A stretch of DNA of 64,000 nucleotides. It comes from Fragum whitleyi (Eukaryota; Mollusca; Bivalvia; Cardiida; Cardiidae). Position 1 is the stretch's first letter. Each line of letters starts with the position of its first letter. The stretch covers positions 23,577,526-23,641,525 of the forward strand of contig OX411545.1 of NCBI GenBank assembly GCA_948146395.1, given 5' to 3'. Position numbers and translations under genes: made by a program. The notes beneath the pieces were generated by a model. It did not search any database. It saw only the letters and a list, made by a program, of their open reading frames with translations, and was not told the origin of the DNA. This document shows positions 27,101 through 39,100 of the stretch, piece after piece.

Positions 27101-30100
27101 TCTTTGCAAAATTAAACTCAAATAAAAGTGCTGAAGGCTGTGAAAGAAGAAACTGTATGCCAAAATTTCTCTTGAAAATTCAGTCTTATAAAAAAATATA
27201 TGGTCAAACAAGACAAATAGATGGTTAAGACTAAGATCAGCCTGCTCATTTTAGATGATAAATTTGTGCAGGCTGATCTTTGGCTATATGAATAAGCAGG
27301 AATATTCTGGGTTCAGCATGACAAGGATTAATAAAATGAAGCAAGAGCTGTCGGAGGACAGTAAGAGCAAATCAATGTCGACATTGGAAAATACCATTAA
27401 TTTCAAAATCAGAGAAATGAGTCTTCCTCTAGAGCAAGACATTATAGTCAAGGAAGCATGTGCAAAAGTTATATGCAATAGTTTTAGTCAAAACAGAGAT
27501 ATTACAAATCAGCTGCACATGAAAACTCAACCAAGAACTTGTAAGTCCGAAAAGGGTTAAAATTCCTTTAAATTCATTTTAGTGTTATGAATCTTTGTCT
27601 AGAGGTTGATATTATGGTCACAGAAGCATTCACAAAGTTTCAATTAAAGCAATAGCTTTAGTAGAAACAGAGATTTGATACAGTAGCACATAAAACCTCA
27701 ACCAAAGTAAGCATTGTGACAGTAAGTATATTAAAGGAACTTGATAAAGGCTTACCTCTCCCTGTAAAGCTATAGGTATTCTCTGGACCGGTTTACTAGT
27801 TTTGTGGACAAACTCTGGACCATAGAAATCCTACAACAAAACAAAGGGATTCTTGTTATCATATGTAAACAAATTATCTCAATCAAAATTTATTAGAAAT
27901 GTAACAGACAGACTCATTTATAATTGGTATGACATTTGAACAAGAAAATAAGCCCCACCCTTCAAAAACCATATTTAGGGGTCAATCAAAATTTCTTGAC
28001 TAATTCAACAAGAGGGTCACCAAAGAAACAAACATAAATGGCAAGTATCAATATAATCAGCACTATCGTTTGGGAGGAGAATTTACTAAAGATTTTGAAT
28101 TTTAGCTACACCCATATCTGGGGATTGATAAAAAATTTCCTGAAAAATGTAAGTAAAAGTTCTAACAAGGAACATTTATGCAAAGTTTTGTCAAATTGGC
28201 AAAATGGTTTGGGAGGAGAAGATTTTTCAAGGTTATATAGTCAAAATAAGACCCACCCTGCCACGCCCATATTGGGGGTTCAAACAAAATTTCTTGAACA
28301 AGTTAAAAAGAGGTTCTACCTAGGAACATGTCTGCAAAGTTTTATGGAAATTTGCCTGATCTTTTGGGAGGAAATTATTTTAAAAGATTTTACAGTGAAA
28401 ATAAGTTTTACACTCCTTTTGGCGGTCAGTTTCAATTTCTTGAACAAGTAAGGAACAGGGTTAGCCAAGGAATATTTCTGACAAGTTTACTTAAAATATG
28501 CCCAATGGTTTGGGAGAAGATTCTTAAATATTTTAAAAGGGAAAATTAACAATATCAAGTGATAATCTACTGCTGTTATTTCTCGATGATCCACTGAAAA
28601 GCATTAAAGACATGATACTTATTGCTAAAATTAACATACAACTACATTGTCCAATTGTGCTGTACAAGTAAGAATTTTAGGCATTTTAAAGCCCTGTACA
28701 AGCCTTCTTTTTAAGAGAATAATTATCTACCTTTAAGGTAGTGGCAGTGTAATGCATGATTTAGAAATTGGACTGACATCAGGATTTCTCAGGTAACTTT
28801 GTAACCTTCCCAAAAACCATCAGAATCAACCAGTGAAAACAAATTATGTAACAATAACATCATGATAACGCCTAAAAAGGTACTATTTGCCAATCCTGAA
28901 GTGTCACAATGTCATATGGGGAAAACAGAAAACAGCTGATCCAAAAATTTTGCATGATACAGTTTTTACCTTAAACTTTTGCCTTACCCTTGTTTTCTGT
29001 GACCGTGGTGACCCTGGCTTACGTGACCTTGGAGACCCTGGCTTGTGTGACCTTGGAGACCCTGGCTTGTGTGCCCTTGGAGACCCAGGTTTCTTTTTCT
29101 GTTTTTTCACAGCTGGAGGTTGTGAAGCAAACACTGGGGGTGGGGGTGGATGGGAGGTGAGTTGTTGTAGTTGTTGTATGTAGGGATCACTGATATCTGC
29201 CTGAGCCCTGTAAGTAAAAACGAGATGTGTTTGCAAAACACAAATGCCACCTAAGGTTTTAAAAGTTTTGTTACCAATAAACTGTCCTCAACCTAAGCAT
29301 AGCTGAAAAATATCCAACATGAGCCGGTGTCAAATCGATGCAGACAAGTAATATTTAAATTATTGGTTTACTAGTCAAATGCGCTACCACTGAGCCAAAG
29401 AAGATCTTCCCTGTCACAGGTCTCAGGCATTGTATATAAACCACAGAAGCTTTGGAGGACAGTAGTGAGAGTGGTCACCCATGACACACGCCCCCTTAAG
29501 AGTCATCATATACCGATGATGATACTAACAGTCTACACAATGCTGACATAATTGGCTCAATGGTCAATCCCAGACGAGCCCCAATATTATAAGCAAACTA
29601 TCCTAAACCTTAGCATAGCTCAAAAATATCCAATGTGAGCCTGTGTAAAATCCACGTGGACAAGTAATATTCAAATTATTGGTTTACAAGACCAAAGCAC
29701 TAACCACTAAGCCAAAGAATTATCTTCTCTGACACAGGTGTCAGGCATTGTATTTAAACCACAGAAGCTATACAGGACAGCGGTGAGCATGGTCTCCCAT
29801 AACAGTTTGACCGATGATTCTTTACAACCACACAATCCTTTTAGCCAAATTTTAAGTTGATGGGGTATAAAGTGTGGCCTCTAGAGTGCATACAAGGTTT
29901 TAGTAAGATTTAACTCTGTGACCTTGTTTTTTATCTCAGTTGACCCGATTTCAAACATGTCCAAGGTTTCATCAAGAAAATATTTCAGAGAAAATTTCTG
30001 GATGATGGTACAGAAAATGTGGCCTCTAGGGTGTATACAAGGTTTGCCTCAGATTTGACTCATGACCTGATTTTTGTCCTTGGCTGCACTAATTTAAAAC

Positions 30101-33100
30101 TTGTCCAAAATTTCCCCAAGACAATAATTCTGTTCAATTATCAGATTGATTTGACAAATGCATATAATGATTTACTAAGATTTGATCCTGTGACTTAGTT
30201 TTTGACCTTCAGTCCTTGGTTGATCTAATTTCATACTCCTCCAAAATAGACAATAATTCTGATTAATTTTCAGGAAATTGGACAAAATATGTGGCCTCTA
30301 GAGTGCATTTAAGGTTTTTCCAAGATTTTATCCTGTTACCTAGTTTTTGACTCCAGTTGACCGTATGTTGTAATTGTCAGAGTTTTCACAAAGACAATTA
30401 TTCTGATTGGTTTTCAGATTGATTGGGCTAAAAATGTGGCCTGTGTGATGCATAAGTGGATGTTGATTGCACATACTGGACAGACATATGAATATCCACT
30501 TAACCACAAAAGCTCACCTTGAGCACTTTGTGTGTTAATAACTTCTAACAAATTTAAAGAGTGTCTCGTATCAAATTTTGACCAATAAAATCCCATTGGC
30601 TGCATCAAGCTTAATACTTTCTCTCAGACACATCAGAGTACAAATTTTATCTAGAGGCTCATAAAGCTACACAACTAACAGAAAACTGACCCATTCTTGC
30701 ACTCTGCAAAGTTTTCTTATTCAATTTAGGGTATGAAACTCCTGTGAAGTTTAGGTCATCTTAAAACAGACTACACTCTCTCTGTCTGAACTTTGACACT
30801 TTCTACAGAGACACTATAGTTAACCTGAGGGCATGAAACTCTGTAGTACTATTGCCTTGTGAAATAAAATAAAGTAAGATGGTTCGTTTTAATAATTTTT
30901 AATTAACACCAATCACCAACTTCAAATCTATAATATAATTTCTAACTCTTAATTCACGTCAGCTTCCATAACGACTGACTAACCAAGTAAGCAAAGACTG
31001 ATCTAACCCTAACCTTCCCACTCCCCTCGCGCTTGGCAACTTCATCTCTTTATATACGAGAGCTTGGCCAAGGTCATCTGACCAAGGTTACCAGGTAACA
31101 GACTTCCATTCATAATATCATGTTAACCCTACCGACCCACCTGCTGGCGATACACTAGATCATGTATCCAGGTTATCAAAAACATAAAATTATATTGTCA
31201 GATAATTGGGGTGTTTCCTAAGAATCCAGACAAACAGGTGATCTCATTAGTACGTTAACTCGGAAATGACATTGTGTCACAACTCCTGCAGTATATGAAT
31301 GCTTCACTAACAACTCTCTCTCTATCTGAATCTTGACACTTTCTACCGACACTATAGTTACCTTAGGGCATGAAACTCCTGCAGTATAAGAATGCTTCAC
31401 TAACAACTCTCTCTCTGTCTGAATCTTGACACTTTCTACCGACACTATAGTTACCTTAGGGCATGAAACTCCTGCAGTATAAGAATGCTTCACTAACTAC
31501 TCTCTCTCTGAATCTTGACACTTTCTACCGACACTATAGTTACCTTAGGGCATGAAACTCTTGCAGTTAAAGATACTTCACTAACTACTCTCTCTCTCTG
31601 AATCTTGACACTTTCTACCGACACTATAGTTACCTTAGGGCATGAAACTCCATCAGTTAAAGATACTTCACTAACTACTCTCTCTCTCTGAATCTTGACA
31701 CTTTCTACCGACACTATAGTTACCTTAGGGCATGAAACTCCTGCAGTTAAAGATACTTCACTAACTACTCTCTCTCTCTCTCTCTCTGAATCTTGACACA
31801 TTCTACAGACACCTTATTTACTTGAAGACATGTAATTCTTAATATGGGATGTAGGTTGCCTCAATTGTTTCAACACACTATCTGCTTAAATGACTTTTCT
31901 ACAGATTGTATTTAACCTGAAGGCAAGAAATCCCTATGGGTTGTAGGATACATAACAGTCAATCTGAATCTCTGTCTAAATCTTGACACTCTTTCAGACA
32001 TAATATTAACTTGAGTGCATGAAATTCCTGACTACTGACTACACTCTCTCTGTCTGAGTCGCTCTCTCTAAAGATATTTTACTTACCTGAGGGCATGAAA
32101 TTCCTGTGGGGTGTATGATGCTTCACTGCTGACCTCACTCTCTCTGTCAGAGTCCAACTCTCTCTAAAGATACTTTACTTACCTGAGGGCAAAAAATTCC
32201 TGTGGGGTGTAAGATGCCTCACTGCTGACTACACTCTCTCTGTCAGAGTCTAACTCTCTCTAAAGATATTTTACTTTCTTGAGGGTGAAAAATTCCTGTG
32301 GGCGTAAGATGCCTCACTGCTGACTACACTCTCTCTGTCTGAGTCCAACTCTCTCTAAATCTAAAGACATTTTACCTACCTGAGTGCATGAAATTCCTGT
32401 GGGGTGTAGGATGCCTGACTGCTGACTACACTCTCTCTGTCCGAGTCCAACTCTCTCTAAAGATATTTTACTTACCTGAGGGCATGAAATTCCTGTGGGG
32501 TGTAGGATGCCTCACTGCTGACTAAACTTTCTCTATCGGAATCTCGACTCATCTTTAGAGCCATGCTGGAACCATACTTTAGATGGATGTCAGGATGATA
32601 GGCTCCAACTGTATTTAAAAGAATACATCTTGCAAAATTTAGCTTCTTTGTAAGAGTTGAAATAATTTATCCCAGTCAGACAGCACATATTACGTATGTT
32701 GACTTGAGGCAAAACTTTTTGCTATCTGTATATTTTCAAAATCTAGAATGTTCATAATCATTTGATTACATCACAGGCTAACAAGTGAATTTATCAAAAA
32801 CTAATACTCTGCTTTTTTTCAATTCACCTTATCTCATATTATCTAAATGGAGCCTAATGAGTAACATATTCTGAATTTTGCATTGCAATCACATGCAAAA
32901 TGATGCCCTTTAAGAAAACTTGATCCTATAATTTTGAATTTTGCATCATTTCTGGACCCAATAAAGAAAATCATCGTTTGTTTTTCTAGTCTAGTTTTTC
33001 TAAGGATCAACTGAAATTTCATTTCTTGAAACACAAAAGCTATATTTTCACTCTTGGACTCACGGTTATGCAATTCATGAAATATAGCTTTTGTTGTTCA

Positions 33101-36100
33101 CTAAATGAATATAAATCAATCTAACACTGAAACAAAAGATTATCCTCTATATCGTCGTTGTTTTTCTAAAACCTCGTAACTACAGCTTTGATCAAGCTGC
33201 AGTTACAAGGTTTTAGAATAACAACAACAATATCCTACTCACCCTGGCCATGTAGAGGAAGGACCATGCTGGACCGTGGTTCTGACATGTGATCCAGCAC
33301 AATATCCGACAATTCACTCGATGCGTCGTCATCTGTATTGTCGAGACGTAAAGCTCGCAACTTTCTCTGCCTCTCTTTCAGCTTGAGATACTTTTTAAAT
33401 GCCGGGTTATCACTCCCACGGCTGACATTAGACATGCTCCTACTGGATGGTCGACTGTGATGATTGCTTGCACCTGGTCTTGCCTGAAGGTTAAAGTAAT
33501 TTTGTATGAACCTATTTCCTTAAAGGGTTTACGTAATCTCATAATACAATGAATTTTGATGGCTAAGCATGAAACAGTTGTAACTACATATAAACATAAA
33601 GGCAGTTACATCTGTTTCACGCTGAGCCATTCAATTATTGATTATCATTAAATCTGCTTTAATGGTGGAAGAGAAGAATTGTCTTCACTGTTCATGTTTA
33701 AAGATAGAACATTGGCTTCATGACCAACACTGTTTCTGACACTTAATGACTGTATAGGCACTTATGATCACTATGGTAGTGGACCAATAGCAGTTCCGCA
33801 ACATTTCAGAAGCAATGCACTTTAACAGTGTTAACCAAGGTTTCACTAATGATTTCATTAGAAAACCTAAGTCAGCATTGTTTATGTTCATTACCTCTGA
33901 AACATTGCGGAACTTTCATGATTCCAATACCTTAAGCACTGGGATTTTTAAGTACAGTAAAATCCCTTTATCAGCAATTCTGATAATCAGGAATATTGGA
34001 TTTATGCATCTTTTCCTCCAGCACAAAATCATTCCTTTCTAGCCTATGTAAATTCACCATATACATGCACTTGGTCATCTAATAAAAGAAGCTCCCTAAT
34101 AATGGAAACAATTTTTTGTACCAGAAATAAACCATCATTGCTCCTTATTATTAACTGCTGTTTATCCTACATGCTTCTTTCACTTCTTTGTCTATATTAA
34201 GGTAGTGGACCCATACCAGTTCAACAAAGTTTTAGAAGTCATGAACTTTAACAGTGTTAACCGAGGTTTCCTAATGATTTTCAAGAGGTTTCCTAATGAT
34301 TTTCATTAAGAAACCTCGGTTAAGATTGTGAAAGAACATCTTTTCTGAAAAGATTCAGAACTATTACGGTTCCACTACCTTAAGCAGGAAAAAAGGAATT
34401 TGAGAAATTTTACTTCTATAATTACAGTATCCAAAAACTTCCTTATCTAGCAGGAAAAGCATAAAATTTCAATAACTTTTAAGGCCTCCCCTCTCCCCCT
34501 TTTCTGTGTTCACAACAGTGTTTTTGCGTACATTTCACTACACCAATACAAGGTGTTTGTCACCAGACAACTGCTGTCGTGCAAATATCTAAATGTTTGA
34601 CCTTGCACTGTGACCTTCAGCTTGGGGAACAATTCCATGGCTCAGTGCAAAACAGTTGTAACTACCTATAAACATATAGGCTGTTAGAACAGAATTGCCC
34701 TGAACCATGGTGTTATGGCAAGATACTTCGAAATCCATCCATTACTGTCTGGATGGAAAGACAGATTGATTATCAGACTAATGGACACACTTATACACAT
34801 ACACTGAGCTGTCTTTGTGACTACTATCTCTCTCTCCACTAATGGTCTGGGTAAAAAAGTACCTACATGTGGTTGGTTTGGATCCAGTAACATACTACTG
34901 GTGATATCTGACAGATGGCTGGACCGTCCTGATCCATGATGATGATGATGATGATTGTTTGAATGTCCGTTCTCTCTACCTTCACCTGTTGGAGAGTAGC
35001 TGGTGTGTGGTAGAGGAGTTATTCGATGAAATCCAGAATCTGGGGAATCTGAAACGGTGATAAATTGATTAAATTTATACCTTTAATGCTTTTTGATGGT
35101 TTATCGAGAAATAACGGTAGATTATCACTTGATTATCTCACCACAAAAGCAGTGAAATTATCAAAATTTTATACCCTGCTTTTGTGCATTTCTCCTTGTC
35201 TGACTTCATCTATGCGGGGCAAAATAAGTGACGTCACAATGAACGTTGCATAGCAATCATGTGCAAAATGATGCGCTTTATGAAAATATGTCCTAGAAAT
35301 TTCACATTTTGTCTCATTTTTGCAATAAAGAAATAGAATAATTGTTTGTTTTTCGAGTAAGACCGATTAATATTTCATTTCGTGAACAACAAAAGCTATA
35401 TTTTCATCACAAAATATAGCTTTTGTTGTTCACTCATTGAAAAATAAATCGATTTACACTGAAACAAACGATTATCCTCTATACCTTTAGAAATTAAATC
35501 TTATAAAGATTCATATTTCCAATAAAAATAATTCAATTTTGCAGATAAGTTCATTGGCAAAAGACCTAGAACTATTATGACAAACAACTGACATGCTACA
35601 CTAACAATTTCTTACCAAAGGCCCCTCTGATTGGATGAGGCTAAACTTTGAATTCGTTTTGTAAAAGGAAATAAATATAAAGTTACCTGATGGCCTACAG
35701 ATTCTTTGAGACCTTATCTATCTACTAAATGCATAGTCAAGACACTGGTCCGACTGTGTGGATGCACAGGCTGGTAAGAATCTTTCTTTTGCACATTATT
35801 GAAATTGTTAGAAATCTCATGCACAGGCTCAAATATATTATATTGTACAAAGAGAACTGACCTGCACCTCTTCTGTGACCTTTATGTTTAGAATGTGACC
35901 TTGACCTACTCCTTGACCTAGAGCGTGATCTTGACCTTGACCTGTACTTCTGGTCATTTGACTTATTTTTTCTTCTCCCCCTCTCACTGGAGTGTTTCCT
36001 TTTTCTCCTTGATCGGTCATCTGGTGACCGTCTAGGGGAGTCTTTTTGGTGGCCTGAAGGAAATAAGGAAATGCTTATATCAAGAATTATAAAATGTATT

Positions 36101-39100
36101 CTTTCCTTTTCTTTAAAGCCTTGTTAATCCAGTTTTTTTCAAAATTTTAGACTTGTCTGAAAGAAAGTTGCGTGTAACAAAGAAAAGTGGATAAAAATTT
36201 GAAAATACACCTTTCCATTTGAAAAAGGTGACATCAATTAGGAAAAGAGAATTTTTTTTTTCTTTTTACTGAAAATTTTCTCCATGTAGTAAATCACAAG
36301 ACTGTAAATCATATAATTGCACTTTCTGAGGAAGTTGCAACTAAAGCCCTTCTTCCATTAGATGGAAGATAATATTACACAGGTTTTGTGAGGCTGAAGA
36401 ACTCTTGAACTCTTGAAGAAGTGGCAAGGACTCTCAAAACTTTCTGATGCAAGTCCTTAGAACCCTCTGTTGATAAACTTTAGAGATGAATTGAAAACTG
36501 TTTTATAACAGTTTTCAGTTCTTCTCTGAAGTTTATACTAAAAAGAACATATCTGTACAATACCTTGTGTAGCTTAATCCAGAGAAAAATAAACATTTAC
36601 ACAAAAACATGATGATAGCTCAAAAGAAAATAGTCTTCATTTCAAGGCCTTTTCAAGGCTCATTGGGACTCCAAAATCTTAAGCAAGGACCCTTATGAGC
36701 CTACCATCGAGTCCTTGGGCCTGCAAGGGCCTTTTGTTGACTTGACACTAAAACCCTGGATACACTTCCTTTTTTTCAGATAATACAATACATGATGTAC
36801 ATACATAGGTGTAACTAGGATTTTGAAATCTCTACACACTCAGAAGGCGACCAACATAGAATATATAGGGCAATATGTAGACTGTGATAAAAGAAGAATG
36901 CCCTCCTTCCACTCCCATTTTCTACAATTTGAGCAATGGTGAATAATACCAAACATCGTAACTACAGCTTGAATGAGCTGTAGTTTCTATGTTGTTATCA
37001 TTCATCAAGGATATTTTTTGAAAGAGAATTTCTATTATGCACTTGCCTCATGTGCATAATGGTAGTTACGCCATTGAAATGTACAAGTCTGAGGTTAAAT
37101 TGGAACCTTTAATGATACTGATTAGTTGACATAAAGCGAAAGAAGAAATTCAAGGATAACCAAAGCTTACTCTGATCCTCTTATCATTTAGTGAGCTAAA
37201 AATGCATATCACGGTACATAATTCAGAAAAATTAAAGCTAACTAGAAATTGTTGCAACGCATATACTAATACCCCTCAAAAGTTTGCTGTCCATAAAGAA
37301 GTGTCAAATGCAGTGCAGAATGTACTTGCTTCAAAAATTTAGCTGAGCCATTCTTTTTAATCAAATCCCTCCAAAGACTGGCCAACAGGTAAGTTGACTC
37401 CTATATATCCCCCCAAACAAATCAAATTTCTATAAAGTAGTCATTAATAAGCACATTGGAAAAGATAGTTTTCAAGACGTAAAGTAATGAGCCATAAGGC
37501 TTCAAGAGCAAAATAACTTGACCTGGGTTCAGGATCACAAAACGGTGCAAACAGTTTGCAAATTTTACTCCATTTTGCCTGCAACTTCACTTGGAAAGCA
37601 GGGTAAAATTGGCTAACAGTGTGCACTGTTTAGTCATCCTGAACACAGGGCTGATGTACTTACCTGTGGCGTTTTCTAGACTGGTTTCCAAATTTGAATC
37701 TTCTGTGTCCATACCCAAAACAGACTGGTACAGGCCAGCTATTGTCTGAGAGAAACTTTTATTTCCTCTCTGGTGCCTCTCCTTCTGAAGGGCACATGCC
37801 TGTTAATTAGAGACAATTAATTATGAAAATGTTAAAACTTCAGTCTAGCTGGGAAAGATGGCCTGGCTCTCACAATAAACATTCTTTTGTCAATAGCTTT
37901 ATAAAAAATACATTCTTGATGGAAAGCAATGTTCCTTAGAGTGGCCAAAACATCGTAATAAAATGATTGCTTAGAGGAAATTTACATCAGATAAGAGAAA
38001 AAGTCTTAACAATGTCTTAAAATTTAGGCATTTGAAGTGGGATTTCTTAGTAAACAAGAGGAGCATGATGGTCCTATATCACTTACCTGAGTATGTCACT
38101 CATAACTTGTCAACCATGTTATGAAAACCAGAATTTGTTTGATGTATGTTAAGGTTGGTTAAAATTCATCCTACTGCTACTTGGGTTTTTTTTAAGTTTC
38201 ATAAATTTTCAACTTTTCACTAATCATAGCGTTTTCTTTTAACAACTTTTGAAGACTTTCACCCAAGGAACATACCTGCCAAGTTTTAGCTTGATTGGCC
38301 CAGTGGTTTAGGAGGAGAAGAAATTTTTCTAATATTTACAGCCATTTTCGGCCATTTTTCAGACTTTCCGTTACCATGGAAACTAGAGTTTTTGATGAAA
38401 TTGAATTCTTTTAACAACTTTTGAAGACCTTCACCAAGGAACATCCCTGCCAAGTTTCAGCTTGATTGGCCAAGTGGTTTAGGAGGAGAAGAATTTTTCT
38501 AATATTTTCAGCCATTTTCGGCCATTTTTCAGACTTTACGTTACCATGGAAAATAGAGTTTTTGATGAAATTAAATTCTTTTAACAAAAGAAGAACCTTC
38601 ACCACAGGAACATCCCTGCCACGTTTCAGCTTGATTGGCCCAGTGGTTTAGGAGGAGAACATGTTTAAAGAACTTGTTGACGGACGGACGACGGACGGTG
38701 AGTGATCACAATAGCTCACCTTGAGCACTTTGTGCTCAGGTGAGCTAAAAATATAGGGGTGCTTCTATTAGGGAGGGAGCTTTTATTAGAGGAAATAAAT
38801 ATAGGCACATATAAATGTTTTGTGCTGAGCCCTCCATATGCCTAATAGACAGAAACAATGACAATATTTTCAAGCTTACATCTTGATTTTTTTTAAATTG
38901 AAATTCTATTTCAACCAATCACATAGCCTAGCACATATGTGTCATCCAATGAGATAACTTGTGACATAAATCACTTACCTCCATGACCTTGACAAGTGGC
39001 ATTCTCTGTGAGGAGTTTGGATGGGTCATCCTTCTCAATATAGACTCCAAATTATCACTGATTTTAACTGGCTGAAATAGAGTAAAACATGAAATGTTAA

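Larger units (their letters stand above)
29208..32475 (-). other. Intron 9
   Basis: 3268 bp: the exon-9 array (30725-32463), the degenerate type I copy, the 29320-29815 direct repeat, and a type II head remnant (CGAGATGTGTTTGCAAAAC) at 29220. 30850-31260 splits the array with GC-richer sequence I could not place. Confidence 0.8.
32609..33242 (-). other. Intron 8
   Basis: 634 bp, almost entirely MITE M1-d plus the TACAGCTT palindrome, which ends 13 bp before the exon 8 donor. Confidence 0.8.
33484..34866 (-). other. Intron 7
   Basis: 1383 bp with SB-3, M3-b, M3-c and SB-4. The 34684-34893 frame read in another phase is a shadow of exon 7 sequence. Confidence 0.8.
36054..37663 (-). other. Intron 5
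   Basis: 1610 bp with the M7 hairpin and the 36940-37005 palindrome. 37010-37660 shows no recognised feature. Confidence 0.8.

Noticed and set aside
28038..28451. Plus-strand 137-codon frame
   Set aside because: Lies in a degenerate tandem array (GGAGGAGAAGATT box); overlapped by another frame of the same repeat.
28887..29183. Plus-strand 98-codon frame with GDPGL repeats
   Set aside because: Antisense shadow of the KPGSPRSH repeat of exon 10, which has splice sites and matching phase.
31218..31801. Two minus-strand open frames of repeated SCPKVTIVSVESVKIQ units
   Set aside because: They arise because the 90-93 bp distal array unit is divisible by three. The frame differs from that of exon 9, and the sequence is a shifted reading of degenerate exon copies.
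35838..36020. 60-codon minus frame GQGQDHALGQGVGQGH
   Set aside because: Another frame of exon 6; the RS-coding frame is the one that joins exons 5 and 7.
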